From positions 322,750 to 363,749 of the forward strand of contig CAUYUJ010007469.1 in the NCBI GenBank assembly GCA_963575745.1: a DNA stretch of 41,000 nucleotides, written 5' to 3'. Source of the DNA: Prorocentrum cordatum. Its lineage: Eukaryota > Sar > Dinophyceae > Prorocentrales > Prorocentraceae. The position numbers and the translations under genes were made by a program. Under the pieces are notes generated by a model. It was given only the letters and a program-made list of their open reading frames with translations. It was not told where the DNA came from and made no database searches. Positions 30,606-38,600 of the stretch are shown here, in pieces. How positions within the stretch are numbered: the first letter of the stretch is position 1; each line of letters begins with the position of its first letter.

Positions 30606-30778
30606 GTCTGGGGGCCTCCTCCTCGGGCTCGCCCTCCTCCTGGCGAGCCACTGCGCCGCACGACGCGCGCGCCCCGACGCGCGCGCCCCGGCCATGGCGC
30701 CCCCTGGCGCCGCGCCGCCGGGCGCCTGCCTGCGGTGCAGGGCCGCGGAGGCGCTCCCGCGCTGCCTGGTTTGCCCTC

Positions 30779-30848
30779 GTCGGTCGCCGTCGTGGTCGTG
30801 GTCGTCGTCGTCGTTGTCGTCGTCCTCGTCCTCGTCCTTGTCCTCGTC

Positions 30849-30894
<46 letters not shown>

Positions 30895-30909
30895 GCGTCG
30901 TCGTCGTGA
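30779..30909. repeat. (GTC)n microsatellite
   Basis: GTC repeat with a pure block of about fifteen units at 30846-30895. It directly precedes repeat A copy 1, as a shorter GTC tract precedes repeat A copy 2. Confidence 0.95.
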
Positions 30910-30912
30910 CTG

Positions 30913-31113
30913 GCGCACGAAGGAGAGGACATGCGCGATGGAGACCTACGGTCGGATTGTTCTATAGGTGGCGTGTCGCTCCACCAGCTCTGGCCCACCG
31001 CGCGTCGGCGCGACACGCTGTCCACTCCCCAGCCCCCGAGCCTCCACGCCCCGAGCCGCTCCCGTGGAGCGGAGCGACACCCTTCTCCTCTTGCAGGGCA
31101 CAGCGTGTCGCCG
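30913..31113 (+). repeat. dispersed repeat A, copy 1
   Basis: Aligns with 32629-32842: GCGCACGAA.GAGAGGACATG, GCGATGGAGA, GGCGTGTCGCTCC, CACGCTGTCCAC and GCGGAGCGA in the same order. Substitutions and indels of up to about 20 bp separate the copies. Confidence 0.85.
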
Positions 31114-31259
31114 GAGCCGCCGCCGCGACACGCGGAGCAGCAGTTCCTGACCGTCTGCACCTCCACCGTGCAGGGCCAGGGCCCTCCACCGGGCAGCCTG
31201 GGCACCTGGACGGGCTGCATCGGGGAACAGAGGATGTCATGAACACATCATCTTTCGGA

Positions 31260-31366
31260 GGTCCACGCGGATTTCTCGGATCGGCGCCGGAGCCCTCTGG
31301 CGGCGCCTCTGGCGCCGCCCCTGGCGCGCTCCAGCACAGCGCCGATCCAAGAAATCCGCGCGGACC
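31260..31366. mobile_element. 107-bp foldback element
   Basis: Arms 31260-31287 and 31339-31366 are inverted repeats of 28 bp with two mismatches (core GCGGATTTCT.GGATCGGCGC). The 51-bp loop holds a second perfect 9-bp stem, GGCGGCGCC/GGCGCCGCC. It may be a MITE-like insertion or a structured RNA source. Confidence 0.85.
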
Positions 31367-31919
31367 CCCAACAGTTTATGTTTATATACAGAGCCTCCTG
31401 GGCTCAGCCAGAAGGGCGTCTGCACCATGCCAAGGGCCAAGGATGGCCCTGGCCCTGGCCAGCCAGGCACGGTGGTGGGGCACGCCACTGTGGATGCCCT
31501 CTGCGTGTGGAATCTGCGGGCGATGGGGGTCCTCTTGAGACGCAGCCCTGCCCTCCTCATGCGGCCTTCGCCGCCTTGGTGGGGGGTGCGCGGGGCGAAT
31601 GTGAACACGCAGCATTTCGACTGCTAGAGGCAAGGCTTGGGCGCAAGAGAGGGAGCAGCGGAGTGAGGTCCGTCCTCCTCCCCCTCCCCTGAACTCCGAC
31701 GCAGCGAACAAAAAGCAGCATCGTATAAGATCAGGCCCAGAGCCCCAGCCCCCCCCTTCTGCGTCATTCTGTGAGCCGGACCGATCCGTGAGTGTCCCAG
31801 GGCCCGAAACGGGACGCAAACGCCCGTGGTGAAATAGTTGCAGCGCCAGGATCTCAGGGTCCTGCTGCCCCGTGGCAGCTCGCAAGACCAGGGCGGGAGT
31901 GAGGAGATCTAGGCCACCA
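31367..31919. other. unassigned DNA
   Basis: No gene recognised. GGCAGCTCGCAAGA.CA.GG through GCGGGAGTGA at 31873-31905 recurs at 32461-32493. Confidence 0.5.
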
Positions 31920-32140
31920 AGGTGGGGTCGGAACAGGTGGGGTCTGAGGATCGCGCCGCATCGCCGATGCATCGGCGATGCGGCTCGATATGCAGCCCCA
32001 TGTTCTCCATGCCGACGTCGCCGATGCATCGCCGACGTCGCCAGTGCATCGCCGATATATTGCCGATGCATCCGCGATGCATTGTCGATGTGTCGTCGAT
32101 GCGACGCGATCCTTCGAGCCCATCTACTCCGACCCCATCT
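31920..32140. mobile_element. 221-bp foldback with palindromic GCATCG core
   Basis: Terminal inverted repeats 31920-31963 and 32097-32140 match at about 36 of 44 positions (TGGGGTCGGA, AGGATCGCG and CGCATCG conserved). Inside lies a perfect 30-bp palindrome (31955-31984) followed by repeated GCATCGCCGATG-type units. Confidence 0.8.
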
Positions 32141-32322
32141 AGGAGGCTCCTCTCATGGACAATGAATCTGGGCGTTTGGGTCCGCTACATCTGCAGACAT
32201 GAGCTCACATCCCTGATGTGTCTGGCCCTCCTATTTTAGGGCGGCCACGTGCAGATGGGGCAATTAGGGGGAGGGAGAAAGGCTTCTTAGAAGAACTGCC
32301 TCTTAGAAGGCGCGGGCCTTGT

Positions 32323-32414
32323 CTGTGTAGATGTAGGGCCGGCGTCTTCTGAAAACCAGTGGTGCTTCTCAGAAGCCTTCCCTCCTGCTCCTACCCCCCT
32401 CTGCGCGCCGCCAA
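32323..32414 (+). repeat. dispersed repeat B, copy 1
   Basis: Matches 32852-32942: TAGATGTAGGGCC, TTCT.A.AA..CAG.GTGCTT, then a C/T-rich stretch ending CTGCGCGCCGCCAA. It lies upstream of repeat A copy 2, whereas copy 2 of B lies just downstream of it. Confidence 0.75.
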
Positions 32415-32527
32415 ATAGAACCCCTCCCAAATGCTTTGGGGTCCTTCTTTTGGTTAAGCACTGGCAGCTCGCAAGATCAAGGCGGGAGTGAGAATACCAG
32501 AGCAGACCAAGACACTTCAAAAGCGAC

Positions 32528-32612
32528 GGCGTCGCCGCAGTCGTCGTTGTCGTCGTCGTCGTCGTCGTCATCGTCATCATTATTGTCGTCGTCGTCGTCG
32601 TCGTCGGCGGCG
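32528..32612. repeat. (GTC)n microsatellite
   Basis: GTC repeat with an ATCATT interruption, directly before repeat A copy 2. Confidence 0.93.
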
Positions 32613-32628
32613 CCGTCTGTGTGTGTCG

Positions 32629-32842
32629 GGCGCACGAAAGAGAGGACATGTGCGATGGAGATCTATGGTGGGGATCTTTGGGATGGCGTGTCGCTCCGCC
32701 GGCTCTGGTCCACCACGCTCTGGCGCGGCACGCTGTCCACCTCCTCGCCCTTCCAGCGCCAACGTCCCCGGCCTCTCCGAGCCTCGCCCCCGCCGCGGAG
32801 CGGAGCGATGGGCGATCCGCTCGCAGGGCACGGTGTGCCGCG
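32629..32842 (+). repeat. dispersed repeat A, copy 2
   Basis: Second copy of 30913-31113, preceded by a GTC tract in both cases, so the microsatellite belongs to the duplicated unit. Confidence 0.85.
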
Positions 32843-32851
32843 CTGGACGTC

Positions 32852-32942
32852 TCTATAGATGTAAGGCCCGCGCCTTCTTAGAAGCAGGGTGCTTTTGAAA
32901 AAGCTCTCTCCCCTCCCCCTATCCCCTCTTGCGCGCCGCCAA
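32852..32942 (+). repeat. dispersed repeat B, copy 2
   Basis: Second copy of 32323-32414, ten bases after repeat A copy 2. Confidence 0.75.
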
Positions 32943-32973
32943 CTCCTCGTGTATCCTCTGATACGGGCTGACT

Positions 32974-33261
32974 GTACCTCCCCCAGCTCTCCCGCACGTC
33001 CACTGGGGGGCTGCGATCTGTGAAGCTATCGCCAGCTTCGTGGGCTCCTGGGAGGCCCAGAAGAGGCACCGACGCGAATCACCACGACACCTCGCCGTCC
33101 CCTGGGGGCTGCGATCTGTGAAACTGTCGCCACTGTCGTGGGCTTCTGGGAGGCCCAGCGGAGGTACGTCCAACGCGGATCGCCACGAGACCTCGCCGTC
33201 TCGTGGTGACTCGCGTTGGTGACGAGGTACGTCCCCCGGCTCTCCCGCACGTGCACTGGAC
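32974..33261 (+). repeat. 101-bp satellite, block 1
   Basis: About two and a half copies of the unit found at 34661-35247 (CACGAGACCTCGCCGTC, GGGGGCTGCGATCTG, GTGGGCTTCTGGGAGGCC). It is bounded by two copies, 252 bp apart, of a sequence with GCTCTCCCGCACGT and CACTGG. Confidence 0.85.
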
Positions 33262-33395
33262 CTGGCTCACGAGACACCCCCCTCGCCCGCCTCTCCCTGG
33301 GCGTGCTGGCGCGGCAGGCTTGTGGTGGCGTCCTGTCTGCCCGTGGGCGTCGTCCTTATCCTCCATCCTCCCTCCCTACTCCTTCCTGCTCCTCC

Positions 33396-34202
33396 ACTCG
33401 TTGCCTCCTCCTCCTCCTCCTCCTCCTCCTCCGTCCTCCTCCTCCTCCGTCCTCCCCCTCCTCCTCCTCCGTCCTCCTCCTCCTCCGTCCTCCTTTCCCT
33501 CCTCCTCCTCCTCCTCGTCCTCCTCCTCCTCCTCACCCCTCCTCCTCACCCTCCTCCTCCTCCTCCTCCTCCTCCTCCGCCTCCTCCTCCTCCCTCCTCC
33601 TACTTCTCCGTCGTCCTCTTTCTCCTCATCCGTCCTCCTCCTCCTCCTCCTCAGCCTCCTCCTCCTCCTCCTCCTCCTCCTCCTCCTCCTACTCCTCCTC
33701 CTCCTCCTCCTCCTCCTCCTCCTCCGTCTCCTGCTCCTACTCCTGGTCCTCTTTCTCCAGCCGCAGCCTCCCCGTTCTCCATGCCTTTACCTGTCCATCC
33801 ACAGCGCCCTCCTCATCCTCGTCCTTCTCTTCCATGGTCCTTGCCCCCATCCTCCATTCTCATCCCTCCCCGAGTGCTCCTTCACCACACCGAGCCTCAC
33901 CAGCGCGGCGCGTCGATGCTGGAACCCTCCCAGCCTCTCCCCTCGAGGTACTGCCTCTGCCCGCTGCCATCGGGGATCCAGCTCCTCGTCCCTCCTCCTC
34001 CTCCTCTTCCTCCTCCTCCTCCTCCTCCTCCTCCTCCTTCTACATCCCCCTCCTCCTCCTCCTCCTCCCCCTCCTCGTACACCTTCCTCCTCCTCCTCCT
34101 CCTCCTCCTCCTCCTCCTCCTCCCCCTCCCTCCTCCTCCTCCTCCTCCTCCTCCTCCTCCTCCTCCTCCTCCTCCTCCTCCTCCTCCTCCTCCTCCTCTT
34201 CC
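33396..34202. repeat. (TCC)n tracts
   Basis: Two dense TCC blocks (33396-33745 and 33985-34202) with a less repetitive pyrimidine-rich stretch between. They lie between the two blocks of the 101-bp satellite. Long Ser/Leu/Pro frames here are repeat products. Confidence 0.95.
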
Positions 34203-34660
34203 TCATTGCTGTTTTGCTCTCGCTGCGTACTCTCTGCAGCCGCGGCCGAAAGCGGAATTCCACCCAGTGCCTTGGCCGAGGGGGAATCACCTCAGGCAGG
34301 GGTTTATCCAGAACCGCCGAACGGGGTATCGAGCTTCGGGGACCTCGGCAGGTGGTGGATATGTATATGTTCAGGCTCTGGGAGGGCCCTGGTGGAGGAG
34401 GAGGAGGAGGAGGAGGAGGAGGAGGAGGAGGAGGAGGTCACGGGGGGCTTGGACGAGGGTACATCCGTTCCAGAGCGTTCCGGAACGCTCTCAGAACGTT
34501 CCGAACGCTCTTAGAAGGCTGCGGCACCCGAAATATCCTCCAGAGCCGCCGGATCGCAGAGATTCTTTATCGATCCTCACCCGGTGTTATCCTCGTCTCG
34601 TCGTGGTTTTCGCCTCAGGAGGGCAGAGGAGGAGAGAGGAGGAGAGAGGAAGACAGCGGA
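34203..34660. other. unassigned DNA with a GGA tract
   Basis: A pure GGA run lies at 34393-34440, opposite in polarity to the TCC tract 200 bp before. It is followed by GAACG/CGTTC motifs (34470-34512: GTTCCGGAACG, AGAACGTTC). No gene recognised. Confidence 0.55.
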
Positions 34661-35247
34661 GGTACGTCATACGCGGATCACCACGAGACCTCGCCGCCCC
34701 CTGGGGGGCTGCGATCTGCGAAAACTCGCCACTTTCGTGGGCTGCTGGGAGGCCCAGCTGAGGTACGTCATACGCGGATCGCCACGAGACCTCGCCGTTC
34801 ACTGGGGGTTGCGATCTGCGAATGTGTCGCCACTTTTGTGGGCTTCTGGGAGGCCTAGCGGAGGTACGTCCTACGCGAATCGCCACGAGACCTCGCCGTC
34901 CCCTGGGGGCTGCGATTTGCAAAATTGTCGCCACTTGTCTGGTTTTCTGGGAGGCCTGGCGGAGGCATGTCCAACGCGGATCACCACGGGACCTCGCCGT
35001 CCCCTGGGGGCTGCGATCTGCGACATTATCGTTACTCTCGTGGGTTTTTAGTGAGGCCCAGCGGAGGCACGTCATACGCGGATCACCACGAGACCTCGCC
35101 GCCCCCTGGGGGGCTGCGATCTGCGAAAACGTCGCCACGTTCGTGGGCTTCTGGGAGGCCTAGCGGAGGTACGCCCTACGCGAATCACCACGAGACCTCG
35201 CCGTGCCCTTGAGGGCTGCGATGGGCCTCTGGGAAGGCCAGCGGAGT
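34661..35247 (+). repeat. 101-bp satellite, block 2
   Basis: Unit starts (GGTACGTC or GGCACGTC) fall at 34661, 34762, 34863, 34964, 35066 and 35168; the sixth copy is cut at about 80 bp. Each has CACGAGACCTCGCCG, GGGGGCTGCGAT, TCGCCAC and GGGCTTCTGGGAGGCC. 101 is not a multiple of three, so frames through it drift. Confidence 0.95.
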
Positions 35248-35432
35248 GTTTCGGCGTGTGCGAGCGCTGCGCAGCGAATAGCGCATGGCGTTATTCGTTG
35301 CCCATGTTGCATTTTTTCCAGCTGCCTGTTGCTCGTAGTGCATGCGGGCATACGCTACGCTTAGCGCAATGCGCTGTACTGTCATAGCGCGCAGAGCGCT
35401 GTCCTGCAATTCGAACACAGCGCAAGGCGCTG
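35248..35432. other. cluster of short AGCGC hairpins
   Basis: AGCGCA-A-TGCGCT, CAGCGC-AAG-GCGCTG, GAGCGCT and AGCGAATAGCGC motifs are packed into about 170 bp. Each is a 5-6 bp stem with a tiny loop. Confidence 0.6.
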
Positions 35433-36040
35433 CTACTCCCACGAAGTATGTCTCCAATCGTCCCTCCTCCACCTTTTTCCACGCCCCCTCGTGGTCGCTC
35501 TCCTGCCAACGACCTGACCCTTGAAGAGTGACGCCACATATGTGAAACACCTGGGTCTGGCCCGACGTTCACTGGCGAAGCGTTCAAAAGCATCGCGGGT
35601 CATTCAATGTTGGCGTTTGTTTAGAGCGATCCGATGTGTACTCGCCACATACTTACGAAAGTTGGGTCCGTCCCCGGGTATCTTTTGACTACTTACAGGC
35701 TTTTCCTTATGTAGGGGGACATGCCTGACTTGATCCCAGGTCCGACTGGAAAGAGAGCGCCCGAGGATGGTCGGAACGGCGCTCCAGTCTCAATTATCAG
35801 CAGCCCGGGTTGTTTCGGAGCCTCCTGGCAGCTAGGGCCTGGTGGCGCTCCCGCTCGCCACCCGTGCGTGGGGAAGAGTTCTACCCCTACCCACGGCGTC
35901 CTGGCTTTCTTCCTGGGGAAGGGGCGCCGAAAGGCCGAGGCGCGGTGGATACGGTAGGTTCAAGTCGGGCATGTCCCTCCACAGGAGGAATACTCGAGAA
36001 GAGTAGAACATCGTCTGATCACGATCGGGACATATAAGAA
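35433..36040. other. unassigned DNA, partial hairpin repeat H
   Basis: A 78-codon frame starts at ATG 35721 just after the acceptor-like CTTATGTAG, without recognisable homology. Bases 35918-35960 (GGGGCGCCGAAAGGCCGAGG and the following bases) match the centre of repeat H at 37498-37540. Confidence 0.45.
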
Positions 36041-36155
36041 AAGATGGGAAGTGGGGGGGAGACGAAAGCCTAGAACAAATAAGGAGATATGGGGAATCCT
36101 GGGATCTGTGTCTGTCTATTGGTGCGTCCCTGGGCCCCTTGTATACAGATCTTGC
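36041..36155 (+). repeat. dispersed repeat C, copy 1
   Basis: Aligns with 37340-37455: ATGGGAAGTGGG, GGGAGACGA, ATA.GGGAAT, then TGTGT.T and CC.TGGGCCCCTT. It directly precedes the MYND fragment, and overlaps its first codons. Confidence 0.75.
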
Positions 36156-36873
36156 CCGTAACCCGCGCCGAGAGGCGCCCTTCCTCTGCTCGCGGTGCCG
36201 CTCGGCGCGCTACTGCTCCGCGGGGTGCCAGCGCTCCGCGTGGCCGCTGCACCGGAAGCTCTGCTCCGGCCCCCGGGGCGGCATCGCAAGGGCCCGAGAG
36301 TCGGAGGAGCTTCGGCGGCCAAGTCCTGGCCCTGCCCCCGCCGATCCGCGAGTCGCGCAGCTCGATGGGCGGCGGGGGCGGGGACGGAAATTCGTCGAAC
36401 ACGTTGGGGCAGGGTCCTACCCCCGCCTCCCAGGGGCCGATCTTGGACGCTCTAGCCCCTCGCGGCCCCTCGCGTCCAGGTCACGGGGAGGGGGTAGGGA
36501 GAGGGGTAAACCCCTCCCCGAAGGGGAAGAGGAAAGAAAGTCACCGTCAGACCACCTGTCGCCCAAAGGGCTGGTGGGATTCGCCGAACGCGTCGCGAAA
36601 TCCGAGGCCTACCTTCGCCTCCCATCGACTCCGTCGAACATGATGGTTGGCGGGGGTAGGGTTCGGAGCTCGCCGCCTGGAAACGTTCGCCATACAATAG
36701 GGGCGCGCAGCAAGAAGCCGTATGCTTTGCGTCAGGGGGTCCCGGGTTTCTGCGCTCCGCGCGCTGCGCGGCGACTTCCCGCGGCCGTGGAGGGAGCTGC
36801 TGCGTTCAGGGTGCTCCAGGTTTTCCCTCGGGCGCACCCCGCGCACGGGTTCTCAGCATTGGGTTTCTTCTGA
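36139..36873 (+). CDS. MYND zinc-finger fragment
   Basis: 244 codons open from a TTG at 36139; no in-frame ATG precedes the domain, so the true start is unknown. Residues about 17-42 read LCSRCRSARYCSAGCQRSAW then H-x3-C, the second half of a MYND finger (C-x2-C, YC-x3-C, H-x3-C), a zinc-binding protein-protein interaction module common in dinoflagellates. The first Cys pair is missing: it is either on an upstream exon (TATACAG just before could be an acceptor) or lost. The remaining residues are Arg/Pro/Gly-rich with no known domain and may not be coding. The finger abuts dispersed repeat C, which suggests a captured exon piece. Confidence 0.45.
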   Translation: MYTDLARNPRREAPFLCSRCRSARYCSAGCQRSAWPLHRKLCSGPRGGIARARESEELRRPSPGPAPADPRVAQLDGRRGRGRKFVEHVGAGSYPRLPGADLGRSSPSRPLASRSRGGGRERGKPLPEGEEERKSPSDHLSPKGLVGFAERVAKSEAYLRLPSTPSNMMVGGGRVRSSPPGNVRHTIGARSKKPYALRQGVPGFCAPRAARRLPAAVEGAAAFRVLQVFPRAHPAHGFSALGFF

Positions 36874-36901
36874 GGGTTTTTTCCGGCCGCGCCCGCACTG
36901 T

Positions 36902-37146
36902 ACAGTCTGCCCGGATTAGTAGGTCGACCCTGCCAAATCAAGGGAACCTTTGTGTCTTGTGTCTCGCGACCCGTGCCTCCTGCACTCCAATGGCAATGTG
37001 GCCCTCGGAAGGGTCTTTTCTAGGGGGCCACATGTGAACCCTACCTCTACCCCCCACGATTTCCGAGGGGGGTAGGGGTAGGGTTCACATGTGGCCCCCT
37101 ATCTTGTCCTCTCGCGTGTCCTGTCCAGTCAAGTCCGACTGTACCG
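36902..37146 (+). repeat. dispersed repeat D, copy interrupted by a palindrome
   Basis: Homologous to 22168-22328, but split after CTCGGAAGGGTCTT by the palindromic element at 37021-37101. The right part resumes at TCTTGTCCTCTCGCG. Confidence 0.85.
37021..37101. mobile_element. 81-bp palindromic (MITE-like) insertion
   Basis: Arms 37021-37055 and 37067-37101 (35 bp each, one mismatch; ends TAGGGGGCCACATGTG) around an 11-base loop. It interrupts repeat D, whose copy at 22 kb lacks it. TCTT at 37014-37017 and 37102-37105 may be a 4-bp target-site duplication, with three extra bases on the left. Confidence 0.88.
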
Positions 37147-37339
37147 ATGCCCGTCTGTCGTGTCTTCGCCCGCGGTCGGGTCTCCCGCACGGGAGGCCCT
37201 CGTCGCCACGGGACTGGGCTCGCCTCGGGGTGTTGGTCGGGAGGCGCCCCAGGAGAGGCCCGGGGAACGGCGGTGCTGGCACGCTCTTCAGGAGGGGGGA
37301 AATTACACACAGACGCAATTGATGGTCGATTCCCTGGAA

Positions 37340-37455
37340 AATATGGGAAGTGGGAGGGGAGACGATCATCCAACAAAAATTCGAAAATATAGGGAATTCG
37401 GTTATTTGTGTGTATTTATTTGTTTGTCCTTGGGCCCCTTCAGTTCTCTGCGGGC
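37340..37455 (+). repeat. dispersed repeat C, copy 2
   Basis: Second copy of 36041-36155. Here it is followed by repeat H in place of the MYND fragment. Confidence 0.75.
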
Positions 37456-37459
37456 AAGA

Positions 37460-37630
37460 TTTATACCCGGATGCAGTGCGTCTTGGACTTCTTTGGATGG
37501 GGCGCCAGAAGGCCGAGGCGCACTGGGTATGGACAAATCTCGAGCCTCTAGGGGGCAAATTTACCCGCATCCAGTGCGCCTCGGGTGTCTGGGAAAGGGA
37601 GCCCGAGGGCAGAAGTATTGCCCGCATTCT
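37460..37630 (+). repeat. dispersed hairpin repeat H, best copy
   Basis: Three alternating arms: CAGTGCGTCTTGG (37474-37486), CCGAGGCGCACTG (37513-37525) and CAGTGCGCCTCGG (37572-37584). The second and third are perfect inverted repeats, and either can pair with the middle arm, giving two competing hairpins. Confidence 0.85.
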
Positions 37631-37727
37631 TGTCCACCCAGAGGGCCCCCCACCCTTGCGCGCTGTGGCAAAATAGCGACGGGAGGTGTTCGGCCGTCTC
37701 CAGCCTCTGGGGGCCTTCGCCGGGCCC

Positions 37728-37900
37728 CGGGACCATCCAAAAAATTTGCTGGAGACGAGAAGCTGGTCCCAGGGAAAGGGTCTAGGCCATTGGGTGTCGG
37801 ACCGGGACCATCAAATTTTGCTCGGGATGAGAAACTGGTCCCGGGGAAGGGATCTAGACTATCGGGTGTCGACGTGGTTCAAAATCACGACGTCGGGAGT
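37728..37900 (+). repeat. dispersed repeat R, tandem pair
   Basis: Two copies 72 bp apart (CTGGTCCC at 37763 and 37835). Both read EKLVPGKGSR in the same frame. The second extends through GTCGACGTGGTTCAAAATCA to GACGTCGGGAG, as in the copies at 30 and 38 kb. Confidence 0.82.
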
Positions 37901-38109
37901 CAGGAGAGGGGTGAGTCAGGGGCATCCGAAAGGGGCGCGAGGGGGGATGCCATGCCGGGGGCCACGGCGTCTCTCAGGTTTCCTGGCACCCCCCTCCTTC
38001 TCTCAGCAAGTCGCCTTGCCCACCCCCTCGTCCGCGCGCATGCCTCCTCGGGCCATGCTGCGCTACTTCGGTAGCAAAACCTGGGAGCCTGGCCTACATC
38101 TCAACTGCG

Positions 38110-38242
38110 TCTTTAGCGTCGACTAGCGTCGATTAGCGTCTGGAGTCGACGAGATAGCGCCGATGCAGCGTCGGTTAGCGTCGATTAGCGTCGATGTAGC
38201 GTCGATTCGCGTCGATTTAGCGTCGATTAGCGTCGACTAGTA
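38110..38242. repeat. TAGCGTCGAT short tandem repeat
   Basis: The 10-11 bp unit TAGCGTCGAT(T) recurs about ten times with variants CTAGCGTCGAC, GCAGCGTCG and CGCGTCGAT. Confidence 0.9.
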
Positions 38243-38454
38243 AGAACCGACAAGACGATATGAGAGGCTCCCATGAGTTGCCACCGAACGCTACCCCCCC
38301 CTCTTCTTGCCTCCCCTCTCTTCGACACACCCGAGTGAGGAGGAGCAGGAGGATCGGGCATTACCGCTCGAGCGTTCGTTGCACATGATCGGTTCCGCGT
38401 GTGCAGCCCATGCTCGAGTATCCCAGGATCAGAGGGATGCAAGCCCAGACCGCC

Positions 38455-38600
38455 GACGTGCTGATTTCTTCACAGCGTCGACCTCTAGAAGTCCAGACTC
38501 CTTTCCCCAGGGACGGCTTGTCATCCTAAGTTCTTTTTTGACGGTCCTGGGGTCCGAGAGGCCGAACATGGAACTAAACCGCCCGCCGTAATCTTTTCTC
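38455..38600 (-). repeat. dispersed repeat R, copy 3 (diverged)
   Basis: Same orientation as the 30-kb copy. It shares CACAGCGTCGACCTC, CTTTCCCCAGGGAC and TTTTGACGGTCCTGGGG with several mismatches. Confidence 0.7.

Noticed and set aside
29802-31220. 472-codon minus-strand frame
   Set aside because: It spans CTG, TCC and GTC microsatellites plus dispersed repeats R and A; composition is repeat-driven.
33203-34858. 551-codon and two other long overlapping frames
   Set aside because: All three plus frames are open together over TCC repeats and the drifting 101-bp satellite, so none has coding evidence.
37067-37090. Telomere-like GGGTAGGGGTAGGG
   Set aside because: Only two imperfect units, and they are part of a palindromic arm; no TTTAGGG array is present.
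37091-38074. 327-codon plus frame
   Set aside because: It begins inside the palindromic insertion and runs across repeats D, C, H and R; a mosaic of repeats is not a gene.
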